A stretch of 43,063 nt of DNA, from the NCBI GenBank assembly GCA_009700485.1, contig WLLZ01000004.1, forward strand, positions 1 through 43,063, in the 5' to 3' direction. The position numbers were made by a program, and so were the translations under genes. Under the pieces are notes generated by a model that saw nothing but the letters and a program-made list of their open reading frames with translations, did no database searches and was not told the origin of the DNA. Position 1 is the stretch's first letter; each line of letters begins with the position of its first letter. This DNA is from Actinomycetota bacterium. Lineage in GTDB: Bacteria; Actinomycetota; Actinomycetes; S36-B12. This document shows positions 1-7,794 of the stretch, piece after piece.

Positions 1-491
1 AACTTCATGAAGTGCTCAATCGGGACTTGTACGAAAAGCGCCGACGCGGCGATTGCGATCGCACCGTTAGCGTCGGTCAGTCGCCCGACCGCGGCGGTAT
101 AGACCTTGCGTCGCACTACGCCGGTAACTTTGGCCTCGATATGCAAAATCGAGCCAACAGGCACTGGCCGAAGGAACTGCATTGTTAGGGCAGCGGTGAC
201 CACCGGCTCACCCAGCAACCAATTCAATGATCCGAGGACTTCGTCAATCGCCGCTGAGAGCAACCCTCCATGGGCCAGGCCGGGTGCTCCTTGGTGATGT
301 TCGGTGACCGTGAAATTGCCCGTGACGCCAAGCCCCTCGCCGGCGGTGATGACCATGTGAAGACCGGTCGAATGATCGACTCCGCACCCAAAACACCAAC
401 GATAATGCGAGGGAATTGATTCACCCGGCTCAGGAGCGCTCGCCAGCCGCTCTGGCATCGAGGCGCCCTCTGGCAGCTGGGTTGAACGCAT
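1..491 (-). CDS. PaaI/hotdog-fold acyl-CoA thioesterase (C-terminus cut by window edge)
   Basis: Reading the minus strand from ATG at 491 gives at least 163 residues with no stop before the window edge, so the 3' end is missing. The protein has a CFGCG motif near residue 34, then a hotdog-domain core with HQGAPGLAHGG followed by AAIDEVLG. The His-Gly-Gly and the following Asp match the active-site region of PaaI/4HBT-type thioesterases, which hydrolyse acyl-CoA thioesters in the cytoplasm. The natural acyl group cannot be told. The start is supported by a -10-like TAGAGT placed six bases upstream, which suggests a leaderless transcript. The gene is divergent from the DUF3093 gene. The family call is fairly sure; the specific substrate is unknown. 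Confidence 0.8.
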   Translation of the reverse strand, partial: MRSTQLPEGASMPERLASAPEPGESIPSHYRWCFGCGVDHSTGLHMVITAGEGLGVTGNFTVTEHHQGAPGLAHGGLLSAAIDEVLGSLNWLLGEPVVTAALTMQFLRPVPVGSILHIEAKVTGVVRRKVYTAAVGRLTDANGAIAIAASALFVQVPIEHFMK

Positions 492-497
492 AACCGA

Positions 498-503
498 ACT
501 CTA
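498..503 (-). promoter_or_regulatory. -10 element of a probable leaderless promoter for the thioesterase gene
   Basis: TAGAGT on the minus strand, six bases before the ATG at 491. It matches TANNNT at the same spacing as several other genes here. No convincing -35 was seen. Confidence 0.45.
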
Positions 504-532
504 TCGCCGGCGATACATGGCAGACTCGGAGC

Positions 533-988
533 ATGAACGCCCCCGGAGTGACCTACCGCGAAAGACTGCTCCCCTCGATTTGGGTTTTCATCGTGGTGTT
601 GGCGCTCGTTGCAATGCTGGCGGTCGCCGTAGGCGCTGCCTATTTAGTTATTTACGGCTGGCTAACTTTCATCGGTCTCGGAGCCCTTTGTATTGTTGGG
701 TTAATATTTGGGTCGCCGGTAATAACCGTAAGTGCTCAAGCCCTCGGCGCTGGTCGTGCCCAGATCGCCCGCGAATTCCTTGGAGCAATCGAGGTTTTAG
801 ACCCTGGACAAATGCGAGCTGCGCAGCACGTGGCAGAGCGTTTCATGGTGCTGCGCCCTTGGCATGCCCGCGGGGGCGTGCTCATCGCCCTGACCGATGC
901 CGCCGATCCACACCCGGGATGGCTGCTCACCACCAAGAACCCAGCCGGACTTGCGGTCGCATTAATGCCGGCCGCGTCGATTGGCTAG
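533..988 (+). CDS. DUF3093 family membrane protein
   Basis: This 151-residue protein starts with a short polar segment (TYRERL), then two hydrophobic membrane segments at about residues 15-40 and 43-65. A cytoplasmic-looking domain follows, with AIEVLDPGQMRAA, a VLRPW motif and LTDAADPHPGWLLTTKNP. This order matches DUF3093, a small actinobacterial membrane family usually found close to the DUF4193 and dUTPase genes. Its function is unknown. The ATG at 533 is preceded by CGGAG that lies too close to be an ideal ribosome site, so the start is probable rather than certain. The gene is followed closely by DUF4235 on the same strand. Confidence 0.8.
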   Translation: MNAPGVTYRERLLPSIWVFIVVLALVAMLAVAVGAAYLVIYGWLTFIGLGALCIVGLIFGSPVITVSAQALGAGRAQIAREFLGAIEVLDPGQMRAAQHVAERFMVLRPWHARGGVLIALTDAADPHPGWLLTTKNPAGLAVALMPAASIG

Positions 989-1024
989 CATCAAGACATG
1001 TTCGCAAACCCATCTGGAGCGCAA

Positions 1025-1306
1025 ATGACCGAGCAAGAGGCACTCGCCCCCGAAGCCCACGTCAATCCCATCGTGCATGTAATTGCACCACTAGTCGCAA
1101 TCGGTGCCACGATGATTGTCCGCAAAGTCATAACTGCAAGCTACCGTGGGTTCACGGGCAAGGAAGCCCCACGAGCTAACGATACCGCTGTGCCGTTCGG
1201 TAAAGCGCTTTTATGGGCGGCCGCAACGGCGGCAATCGCAGCGGGTGTCGAAGTTATGGCCTACCGGGTTACCAATCACCTTGGTTCAACCGAGTCGGCA
1301 AATTAG
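1025..1306 (+). CDS. DUF4235 family small membrane protein
   Basis: The product is 93 residues with two hydrophobic segments (about residues 16-34 and 57-80) flanking a basic loop with TGKEAP. That arrangement is typical of DUF4235, a small actinobacterial membrane family of unknown function. I chose the ATG at 1025 because GGAG lies five bases upstream. An in-frame ATG at 998 would add nine residues but has no visible ribosome site. The 3' end overlaps the convergent DUF4193 gene by four bases. It probably shares a transcript with the DUF3093 gene just upstream. Confidence 0.72.
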   Translation: MTEQEALAPEAHVNPIVHVIAPLVAIGATMIVRKVITASYRGFTGKEAPRANDTAVPFGKALLWAAATAAIAAGVEVMAYRVTNHLGSTESAN

Positions 1307-1599
1307 GCGCAGTCCTTACAGATGGGCCCGGCCTTGCCTTCATGATCAAGTTGACTGCGATGCTGCACCAGGTAGCAACGTGAGCAGGTGAATTCATCTG
1401 ACTGTCGCGGCACTACCCGCACGGTCAGGCTCTCGTCCGAAAGATCAGCCCCTGGCAGTTCGTGATTTTCCGCTAACTCGGTCTCATCAACGTCAATGAC
1501 CGAGGATGACTTATCAACGCGCCGCGCCTTTAGCTCTTCGAGGCTATCTTCAGCGAGTTCTTCGTCAGTTTTGCGCGGTGCATCATAATCTGTAGCCAC
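1303..1599 (-). CDS. DUF4193 family protein (putative zinc-binding)
   Basis: This 98-residue protein starts with MATDYDAPRKTDEE. It has an acidic central region and ends with two CxxC pairs (CSRC near residue 73 and CKDC at the C-terminus) separated by a basic, His-containing stretch. The layout is that of DUF4193, conserved across Actinobacteria; the paired cysteines suggest a zinc-ribbon-like fold. The function is not known. The start is a GTG at 1599 with purine-rich GGGAGAGAAGG just upstream. The gene is monocistronic and convergent with the DUF4235 gene. Confidence 0.9.
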   Translation of the reverse strand: MATDYDAPRKTDEELAEDSLEELKARRVDKSSSVIDVDETELAENHELPGADLSDESLTVRVVPRQSDEFTCSRCYLVQHRSQLDHEGKAGPICKDCA

Positions 1600-1739
1600 G
1601 GTACCTTCTCTCCCTTCTTAGTACACTTCCGTAACGAAAGCTGCCACAACGGTTTTCCCGCAATCAGGACCTAGGCATCGTGCGCAGATTGTGCCTTATT
1701 GAGTATCAAGGTGTGAAGGTGGGTTGGCGCTCTACCCGA

Positions 1740-1745
1740 TATTGT
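1740..1745 (+). promoter_or_regulatory. -10 element of a probable leaderless promoter for the gamma-CA-like gene
   Basis: TATTGT lies seven bases before the ATG at 1753, and no ribosome site is visible. It fits TANNNT plus a short spacer to the start. No -35 was recognised. Confidence 0.4.
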
Positions 1746-1752
1746 GCTCCCT

Positions 1753-2271
1753 ATGCCCATTTACGCCCTAGGCGACCGCACCCCAAATATCCACGCGAAC
1801 GCTTTCGTCCACCCCCAAGCAGTCATCATTGGAGATGTATCCGTGGGGCCAGAATCTAGTATCTGGCCCGGTGCGGTACTTCGTGGCGACCACGGGGCGA
1901 TTGTTATTGGGGCCCAAACCTCGATCCAGGACGGCGCGATTGTGCACTGCACCGCCGAGCTCGACACCACCGTGGGTGACCGGTGCGTCATTGGTCACAA
2001 TGCACACCTAGAAGGCTGCACGATATTTAGCGATTCGTTGATTGGGTCAGGGTCAGTGGTATTGCATCGGGCACTCATCGGGCCAAATGCACTGGTAGGT
2101 GCCTGTGCTTTGGTGCCAAATAACCGGATCGTCCCACCCAATGCCCGCGCCCTCGGGGTGCCCGCAACAATTAGCCTAGGCGTTATCGCAGATGGTGAAT
2201 TTCTCGCGACGGTCGAGATTTATGTGCGCAACGTTCATCAATACTCGGCCGAACTCCGCCTGCTAAGTTGA
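1753..2271 (+). CDS. Gamma-carbonic-anhydrase-like hexapeptide-repeat protein
   Basis: The 172-residue protein is built of imperfect hexapeptide repeats (AVIIGDVSVGPESSIWPGAV and similar), the signature of a left-handed beta-helix, followed by a C-terminal helix. It belongs to the YrdA/CaiE/gamma-CA-like group. Two likely metal ligands are visible, H65 (AIVH) and H82 (IGH). The third position of the usual GHxxxxH motif, five residues after H82, is Glu87 (GHNAHLEGC); a His lies instead at residue 85. Zinc binding or carbonic anhydrase activity is therefore unproven. The ATG at 1753 was preferred over the GTG at 1744 because it starts the conserved domain and sits at leaderless spacing from a -10 element. 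Confidence 0.85.
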   Translation: MPIYALGDRTPNIHANAFVHPQAVIIGDVSVGPESSIWPGAVLRGDHGAIVIGAQTSIQDGAIVHCTAELDTTVGDRCVIGHNAHLEGCTIFSDSLIGSGSVVLHRALIGPNALVGACALVPNNRIVPPNARALGVPATISLGVIADGEFLATVEIYVRNVHQYSAELRLLS

Positions 2272-2273
2272 TA

Positions 2274-3110
2274 TCACTCGCGATCGGCTTCGGCGTTCAG
2301 TAAGAATTCGCGCAGCTCATGAGCTATGGCTGGTACCGCCGCGATCATCATCGACCCATAAATATCTTCATCACGTAAGCCGGTCACCACAGCCCCCGCT
2401 TCGGAGGCAATTAGGGCTCCAGCGGCGATGTCCCAAGCATTCAAGCCCCGCTCGTAATATGCATCGAGGCGCCCGCGAGCTAACCAGCAGTAGTCAATTA
2501 CCGCCGCACCAATCCTTCTAATATCACTGACCTGTGAGATCAACTCATGAACCACCCGGCCCTGTGCGCGCCTACGCTCTGCTGAATAACCAAACCCGGT
2601 GGCCACTACCGCGTCACTTAACCGGCTGCACTCACTTACGCGAATGGGAGTTGCGATCGCACCAGTGATGACCCATGCGCCACCACCCTTAACGCCGATG
2701 TAGGCCTCATCCAATTCGGGAGTGACGACCACCCCGATAACCGATCGGCCGTCTTGCTCGGCCGCAACCGAGACTCCCCACGTCGGCATGTGGTGGAGGT
2801 AATTCACGGTGCCATCGAGCGGATCGACCACCCAGCGCACCCCCGAGGACCCAAAGCGCTCGCCCCCCTCCTCCCCCAGCAGCCCGTCGCCTGGGCGGGC
2901 ACCCAGCAAATTTGCGATCAGTAGTTCTTCAGCACCCTTGTCCATCTCCGAAACCAAATCTGAGGGTGTTGACTTAGTGTCGATAAAAAGGTCTGCGGGA
3001 CGTTCATCACGCAAAAAGCGAGCCGCCTCCCAGGCAGCGTCCCAAGCGAGCGGTAACAGCTCGTGGGTAGTGAGCACTTCTGCGAGCGGTGGTAGCGGCC
3101 TGAGTTGCAT
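2274..3110 (-). CDS. suhB: Inositol monophosphatase family protein (SuhB-like)
   Basis: The 278-residue protein carries the family's metal-binding signatures in order: LLGEEGG near residue 78, WVVDPLDGTVNYLHH near residue 93, and a C-terminal AWDIAAGALIASEAGA. These contain the acidic residues that bind Mg2+ in lithium-sensitive sugar and inositol phosphatases. It should hydrolyse inositol-1-phosphate or a related phosphate monoester in the cytoplasm. In Actinobacteria the product feeds phosphatidylinositol and mycothiol-type metabolism, but the substrate here is inferred. The usual GSAAxDLC stretch reads GAAVIDYCW. AGGA precedes the ATG. The gene is convergent with the gamma-CA-like gene (two-base gap) and divergent from the MFS gene. 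Confidence 0.88.
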   Translation of the reverse strand: MQLRPLPPLAEVLTTHELLPLAWDAAWEAARFLRDERPADLFIDTKSTPSDLVSEMDKGAEELLIANLLGARPGDGLLGEEGGERFGSSGVRWVVDPLDGTVNYLHHMPTWGVSVAAEQDGRSVIGVVVTPELDEAYIGVKGGGAWVITGAIATPIRVSECSRLSDAVVATGFGYSAERRRAQGRVVHELISQVSDIRRIGAAVIDYCWLARGRLDAYYERGLNAWDIAAGALIASEAGAVVTGLRDEDIYGSMMIAAVPAIAHELREFLLNAEADRE

Positions 3111-3157
3111 TTTCCTATCTTGCCGGGTTGCATCACCGCGAATACAGGTGGCCGCGG

Positions 3158-3163
3158 TAACGT
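3158..3163 (+). promoter_or_regulatory. -10 element of a probable leaderless promoter for the MFS gene
   Basis: TAACGT lies exactly six bases before the GTG start at 3170. No -35 was recognised. Confidence 0.45.
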
Positions 3164-3169
3164 CAAGGG

Positions 3170-4465
3170 GTGCTCAGTCCATACCGTGAGGTGTTACGTC
3201 TTCCCGGGGCGCTCGCTTTTTCATCGAGTGGACTACTCGCCCGCTTACCAATGGCCATGGTGGGTTTAGGGATCTTGTTCTTCATCAGTGGTGTCACCGG
3301 CTCCTATGGGCTGGCCGGAGTGATGTCGGCGGCTTTCTCACTCTCGGCTGCCGCGGGCATGATCATCTCTAGCCGCTTAGTCGATCGCCTCGGGCAGCAC
3401 AAAGTCTTGGGTTGGTTAATCGCCTGCGAGAGTTTGGGCCTAGCCCTGTTCATCGTAAGTATGGAGTTGGCGTGGCCCCTGGCAATCTCAGCTGTAATCG
3501 TGGTCGGCGCCGGCGCTTGCTCCCCGGCCATCGGGCCGGCAGTTCGAGCGCGCTGGACATTTGTTATCGCTCGGGAGGGCTTAGCTTCATCCTCAAAACT
3601 ACGCACCGCCTTTGCCCTCGAAAGTATTTTCGAAGAACTGATTTTTACGGTCGGCCCGCTTATCACCGCCTGGCTGGCCATTTCATTAGCCCTTCCAGCC
3701 CCCATTGTTTTAGCTATCGTCATCGGCGTTGCCGGAACTTTGGTTTTGATACGACAGCGATCAACTGAACCCACTCCGGCCCCACTGCACCAGTCGAAAG
3801 TTCCGCACGTTGCGGCCTTTCGACACTCTGGAGTGCTCCTGACGATCATGTCGGCCATCGCCACCGGGGCGATCTTCGGCTCATTCGAAGTATCGATTGT
3901 CGCTTTCGCGACCGAGCAAGGCGCGCCCGAGGCATCCGGGCTGCTTCTTGCGGCATGGGCACTGACGTCAATGTTTGGCGGACTGTGGTTTGGCTCCAGA
4001 CATTTTCGCGCACCACTATCGCGCCAGTTAGTAGTCATAACCGGGTCATTGACGGTTGCGTTAGCTATAACACCATTTTTGAATTCCTTGACGACTCTGG
4101 CACTTGCCAGCATCATCTCCGGGGCGCTAGTGGCACCGCTTTTGATAACCATCTTCAGCCTTGCTGAGCGCTTGGTCCCCAACGCCCAATTGACCGAGGG
4201 CCTGACTTTTATGAACTCAGGGCTCACGGTGGGCCTCGCACTTGGCATTACCGCCGGTGGTTACCTAATTGACGCTTCGGGGGCCGCGCTTGGCTTTGCT
4301 CTCGGTGTTGCTGCCGCCGCCGTCGCATTTTTGGTCGCAGTTATTGGCCAAAGACGCCTCCAGCGCTCGGTGCGAGCCGATGGGTTAATCCCGCCAACTT
4401 CGGCCTTAAACACCGAGCCAATCCCCGGGCCGGCCCCCGGTGGCTTTAATATCGACAACGGGTAA
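3170..4465 (+). CDS. MFS transporter
   Basis: This is a 431-residue integral membrane protein with about twelve hydrophobic segments. It has the MFS loop motif between helices 2 and 3 (SSRLVDRLGQHKVLG, a version of GxxxDRxGxR/K) and a less hydrophobic central loop near residues 200-220. It is probably a proton-coupled exporter or importer of a small solute; the substrate cannot be inferred. From memory, an MFS gene next to suhB and sepH is common in Actinobacteria. The start is GTG 3170 with TAACGT six bases upstream. The stop codon overlaps a short reading frame (ATG 4465, 13 codons) that I do not regard as a gene. Confidence 0.88.
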   Translation: MLSPYREVLRLPGALAFSSSGLLARLPMAMVGLGILFFISGVTGSYGLAGVMSAAFSLSAAAGMIISSRLVDRLGQHKVLGWLIACESLGLALFIVSMELAWPLAISAVIVVGAGACSPAIGPAVRARWTFVIAREGLASSSKLRTAFALESIFEELIFTVGPLITAWLAISLALPAPIVLAIVIGVAGTLVLIRQRSTEPTPAPLHQSKVPHVAAFRHSGVLLTIMSAIATGAIFGSFEVSIVAFATEQGAPEASGLLLAAWALTSMFGGLWFGSRHFRAPLSRQLVVITGSLTVALAITPFLNSLTTLALASIISGALVAPLLITIFSLAERLVPNAQLTEGLTFMNSGLTVGLALGITAGGYLIDASGAALGFALGVAAAAVAFLVAVIGQRRLQRSVRADGLIPPTSALNTEPIPGPAPGGFNIDNG

Positions 4466-4511
4466 TGACACAAGTTATGGCCTGTATCCCCACTCCGAAC
4501 CCATAACGCGC

Positions 4512-4517
4512 TAAGTT
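4512..4517 (+). promoter_or_regulatory. Candidate -10 element for sepH
   Basis: TAAGTT lies six bases before an ATT codon in the sepH frame, the same geometry seen at ATG/GTG starts elsewhere in the window. This is inference from spacing alone. Confidence 0.3.
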
Positions 4518-4523
4518 CTGAGC

Positions 4524-5252
4524 ATTAGCACTCGCCACCAACCTACGGAGCTCGCCCTGGAACCGCTCAGTGCCAAAGAGATTCAGGCCCGCGTTCGCGC
4601 CGGAGCCTCTGCGGAGATCGTTGCGGCCGAGACCGGGTGGCCACTGGAGAAAGTCCAGCGATACGCCGGGCCACCCCTTGCTGAGCGCGAGTACGTTGCC
4701 GGCCGAGCCCAACTGGTCGAGGTGCGCCGAACGGGTAGCTCAGTAACCCTCGGCGAGACAGTCGCCCTGGTTTTAAGTGCTGAGGGTGCCGCCGATATCT
4801 CGTGGGATGCGGCCCGGCGCGCAGATGGTAAGTGGGTTGTACTTGTTTACTTCACCAGCCACAGTGACACCCAACAGGCGTCTTGGACGTATGACAATGT
4901 CGGTCGAACCGTGCACCCGGTTGATGAAACAGCACGCCGCCTCATGGGCGTCAGCGACGATCAGATCTTTGACTACATCACCGACGAGCAGGCACCCGCG
5001 CTCAAGGCGGAGGAAGAACTCGACCGCCCGCGCCTAGTGGCAGTACCCGATGCCCCGCCGGCGGAGATTTTTGCGTTAGAAGAACAAGCTCATGTCCTTG
5101 ATGTGCTAATCCCAATGGCTGAGTTAACCGAGAAGCCGCCGGTTCGGCCGGCCATCAAACCTGCTCCAAAGCCGAAGGTCAAAGGCAAGCGCGCTAGCGT
5201 GCCGAGCTGGGATGAAATCCTTTTTGGTACCACCCGCGGGGACGACATTTAA
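4524..5252 (+). CDS. sepH: Cell-division regulator SepH (DUF3071), shortened N-terminus and unclear start
   Basis: The reading frame is open from 4515 to 5252. It encodes the conserved SepH helix-turn-helix (AKEIQARVRAGASAEIVA, then LEKVQRYAGPPLAERE). The central domain follows (ISWDAARRADGKWVVLVYF, QASWTYDNVGRTVHPVDETARRLMG), then a Pro/Lys-rich linker and a C-terminal VPSWDEILFG motif. SepH stimulates FtsZ assembly at division septa in Streptomyces. Two things are odd. The roughly 50-60-residue segment that normally precedes the HTH is absent. Also, no ATG, GTG or TTG occurs in frame between the stop at 4512 and GTG 4722, which lies beyond the HTH. I placed the start at ATT 4524, six bases after TAAGTT. 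CTG 4518, a sequence error or a truncated product from GTG 4722 remain possible. The identity is sure; the start is not. Confidence 0.7.
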   Translation: MSTRHQPTELALEPLSAKEIQARVRAGASAEIVAAETGWPLEKVQRYAGPPLAEREYVAGRAQLVEVRRTGSSVTLGETVALVLSAEGAADISWDAARRADGKWVVLVYFTSHSDTQQASWTYDNVGRTVHPVDETARRLMGVSDDQIFDYITDEQAPALKAEEELDRPRLVAVPDAPPAEIFALEEQAHVLDVLIPMAELTEKPPVRPAIKPAPKPKVKGKRASVPSWDEILFGTTRGDDI

Positions 5253-5296
5253 AGTTAGTCGGCCATTTAAAGCCCGTAGTGCCTAGCCGTCGATTG

Positions 5297-5962
5297 CTAA
5301 GCCTCAAAAGGTAATGGCTCACGTGAGATATGTTCGGCTCCAGCACTTAGTGCGGTTTTTCGAGCTCGGTAGTGCCGTCTGCAAAGCACTTCGTATGAGA
5401 CGACCGGAATATCATCACGCGCAGCCGCGCTATCGCCCACGTCACCGACCATTACTTGACTGCCTTCGACCACCACTACGCCATCTACGGTGCGCGCATT
5501 GTGAATTGCCCGCGCCCCGCACCAGCACAATGCTTCAACCTGCAAAACTTGCACCCGATCGCTCAGTTCAACCAGCCGCGCAGAACCAGGAAATAATCGG
5601 GTCCGAAAGTCGGTCATAATGCCGAAGGCGTACACGTCAATATTGAGTTCATCAACGATCGTGGCAAGTTGTTCCACTTGGTTTTCGGTATAAAACTGAG
5701 CCTCATCGCAAATAAGATAATCAATTCGCTCACCATGTGAGAGTGCATCAACAACATGCTGGCGGATATCAAGTAATTCGGTAACCTCGAAGGCACTGAC
5801 GCTTAACCCGAGACGACTTGATAAGACCGACTCACCAGCACGATCAAGTCGCGTGAAAACTAAGCCGGACCTGCCCCGCGAAGAATGATTGTGGTCGGTC
5901 TGCAGCGCCAGGGTTGATTTACCGCAATCCATGGTGCCCGCGAAGAATATGAGTTCGGCCAC
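5297..5962 (-). CDS. tdk: Thymidine kinase
   Basis: The product is a type II thymidine kinase that phosphorylates thymidine to dTMP with ATP in the salvage pathway. It has a Walker A loop (GTMDCGKST) near the N-terminus, the DEAQF motif holding the catalytic Glu, and an FGIMTDFRTRLFPGS segment. Zinc-ribbon cysteines appear as LCWCGARA and a later LCRRHY. A lasso region with a VVVEGSQVMVGD-type segment follows. I placed the start at GTG 5962 because VAELIFFAG aligns with the usual family N-terminus. A TTG at 5992 would add ten residues, but its purine-rich AGGGGAG lies only one base away. The gene is last in an apparent operon with the phosphodiesterase and DUF5998 genes. Confidence 0.88.
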   Translation of the reverse strand: MAELIFFAGTMDCGKSTLALQTDHNHSSRGRSGLVFTRLDRAGESVLSSRLGLSVSAFEVTELLDIRQHVVDALSHGERIDYLICDEAQFYTENQVEQLATIVDELNIDVYAFGIMTDFRTRLFPGSARLVELSDRVQVLQVEALCWCGARAIHNARTVDGVVVVEGSQVMVGDVGDSAAARDDIPVVSYEVLCRRHYRARKTALSAGAEHISREPLPFEA

Positions 5963-5999
5963 GGCGTCATGGTGCCATATCGGCGTCGCCAAACTCCCC

Positions 6000-7109
6000 T
6001 CACGTCCGAACTATGAGCCCGGGGATCTCAAGTTCATCCGCGGTGAGCGCGCCATGCTGGCCAAGGAGGGCCGAAGACCTAACGTCTACCAAACTTGTAA
6101 ACATCGTGGTGCCTTCAGCCACCGCAACCACATCGCCGATTCGATCTGCAATATCTGGGTCAGTTGGTCCGTACCACCCGGATTCGATTATCTGCTCTTT
6201 GGTGAATATCTGCGCCTTTGCTCCCAAGTACTGCGACCACCGGGTGGCCACCGCTTCAGCGCAACCCGGGTTCACATACAGGTGCCGGGCCCGTGGCTCC
6301 CCTGCGACTGAGACCACATCCGCACTCAATTCCTGGTGCCGTTCTATCGAGACATGACCGGCGGATTCGCAATTGACCATGCCGTGGTCGGCTGTGACGA
6401 TCATTGCCGAATCGGCTGGTAATTGCTGAAGTAAGTTGTCAACCAGGGCATTAACCCGACCCAGCCCAGCTAGCCAAGGTGCACTGCCGACCCCACTTTT
6501 ATGACCGATCCGGTCAAGTTCAAACCAATAGACATAGGTAAAGGATTTCGACGCCCCGCGGACCGCGGCTTGCACCGCAGCTACGCGCTGCGCCGTGTCT
6601 TCGGCAACTTGATAACTTCCACCTCGCAGGGCAGCCGCCGTTAGTCCGGAAAATTCGTATTTGGCAGGTGCCACCGAAGTCATCCGCACCCCGTGGCGCG
6701 CCACCCGCTCGAACACGGTGGTCTCCGGCTGCACCATTACAGGCAGTGGATCCTTCTTCCAATGCAGCGGAGCCAACATCTGCCGAGTTTCGGGCAAAAA
6801 GAAAGTGGCGCCAACCAGCCCGTGGGCTCCGGGTAACTGCCCGGTGCCAAGGGAGCCGAGCGCCGTTGGGGTTGTTGTGGGGAACACCGAATGCAGCGGT
6901 CTACCAGCAAGCGCAATTAGTGCAGGCGCGTGGGCGCCGAATTTCTGAAGTGATCGCCAGCCCAAGCCGTCTATTAGACAAATCACCACATGTTGCAAAT
7001 CACCAAGATTAAGAACATCCGTATAGCCAGGGACCCCAACGCTGGCAGCGGCTGACGACCCGACCTCGGCCAAACTCGTCGGGGCCAACCCCAACTTGAT
7101 GGACGGCAA
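6000..7109 (-). CDS. Alkaline-phosphatase-superfamily phosphodiesterase/nucleotide pyrophosphatase
   Basis: The 369-residue protein begins with a variable leader and then shows the type I phosphodiesterase core: VVICLIDGLGW (first metal Asp), VFPTTTPTALGSLGTG (catalytic Thr), FELDRIGHKSG (Asp and His) and MIVTADHGMVN (Asp-His). These are the metal and nucleophile positions of the nucleotide pyrophosphatase/phosphodiesterase group. The substrate is unknown. No convincing signal peptide is visible, so a cytoplasmic role is likely. The start is a TTG three bases after the stop of DUF5998, which suggests translational coupling. From memory, the gene commonly sits next to DUF5998 and sepH in Actinobacteria. 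Confidence 0.83.
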   Translation of the reverse strand: MPSIKLGLAPTSLAEVGSSAAASVGVPGYTDVLNLGDLQHVVICLIDGLGWRSLQKFGAHAPALIALAGRPLHSVFPTTTPTALGSLGTGQLPGAHGLVGATFFLPETRQMLAPLHWKKDPLPVMVQPETTVFERVARHGVRMTSVAPAKYEFSGLTAAALRGGSYQVAEDTAQRVAAVQAAVRGASKSFTYVYWFELDRIGHKSGVGSAPWLAGLGRVNALVDNLLQQLPADSAMIVTADHGMVNCESAGHVSIERHQELSADVVSVAGEPRARHLYVNPGCAEAVATRWSQYLGAKAQIFTKEQIIESGWYGPTDPDIADRIGDVVAVAEGTTMFTSLVDVRSSALLGQHGALTADELEIPGLIVRT

Positions 7110-7112
7110 GTA

Positions 7113-7688
7113 CTAACGCAGCCGAGCCGCGGTCGCCTGGGAGAGGGCCGCAGCGAACGCTAATGCTTGGGCTACGACATCGGCGCCGTCGGCAACTTCG
7201 GATACCCGCACTGAAAGGTCGTCATTACTCGATGTTCCGGTATACCCGTGCTCGGCATCACACTGCGGATCACCACAACTAGCTGGCTCTAAATCGATTC
7301 GGCTCACGGCGCCCCAGCCGATGGTTAAAACCACCTCCGAAGTCGCTCCACCGGGTTGATACTTGGCCGGCTCACTCACCACTCGGGTGACAACTACCGA
7401 ATCCACCCGCTCAAGACGCACCGCTTCGGTTGATGCGGTAGCGAATGGCATTGGGTTGATCTCGTCAATGCCATGCTCGTCCGTGTGGCCAACTATTAAT
7501 CGTGTTGGCGTTAAAGCCAGCACCGTAACGTGGCGCTGCAACTCGTCATGGTCAAAAGTGGCTTCGTGATGCACCAGATAAGACTTAAGTGACTCCCCCG
7601 CCAATGCCGTATCCAGCGCATCTGCGACCAAATCAGGGTAGTAGCCACTGCGCTGGATATCTGTACGAAGTTGCTGGTCAAGGCTCAT
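7113..7688 (-). CDS. DUF5998 family protein
   Basis: This 191-residue soluble protein starts MSLDQQLRTDIQRSGYYPDLV. It continues with a segment typical of the family (LKSYLVHHEATFDHDELQRHVTVL in parts, then TRLIVGHTDEHG), and a Cys pair in GDPQCDAEHGYTG. I recognise the DUF5998 family, which is actinobacterial and of unknown function. An upstream in-frame start at 7736 would add 16 residues that do not look conserved, so I chose ATG 7688. It is the first gene of the operon leading to the phosphodiesterase and thymidine kinase, and is divergent from psuG. Confidence 0.8.
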   Translation of the reverse strand: MSLDQQLRTDIQRSGYYPDLVADALDTALAGESLKSYLVHHEATFDHDELQRHVTVLALTPTRLIVGHTDEHGIDEINPMPFATASTEAVRLERVDSVVVTRVVSEPAKYQPGGATSEVVLTIGWGAVSRIDLEPASCGDPQCDAEHGYTGTSSNDDLSVRVSEVADGADVVAQALAFAAALSQATAARLR

Positions 7689-7782
7689 CACTTGGTTATT
7701 CTGCCATATGTGCGCTGCTGATGGCCCGGGCCGCACAAGGAGTTGCTATCAGCAGCAATAACCGGTCGACTTGACACCAAGA

Positions 7783-7788
7783 TACGGT
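7783..7788 (+). promoter_or_regulatory. -10 element of a probable leaderless promoter for psuG
   Basis: TACGGT lies six bases before the GTG at 7795. A TTGACA at 7771-7776 lies too close to act as its -35. Confidence 0.45.
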
Positions 7789-7794
7789 TATCGG

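Noticed and set aside
517-1179. 220-codon plus-strand ORF across the DUF3093 and DUF4235 genes
   Set aside because: It is out of frame with both recognised proteins and is very Arg/Cys-rich.
3304-4248. 314-codon minus-strand ORF opposite the MFS gene
   Set aside because: The MFS protein on the other strand has clear membrane helices and motifs; this reading has no recognisable domain.
4465-4506. 13-codon ORF overlapping the MFS stop codon
   Set aside because: It is in a different frame from sepH, does not resemble its N-terminus and has no ribosome site.
7771-7776. TTGACA as -35 of the psuG promoter
   Set aside because: It lies only six bases from the TACGGT -10, far too close for a sigma-70 promoter; it also encodes part of a longer frame.
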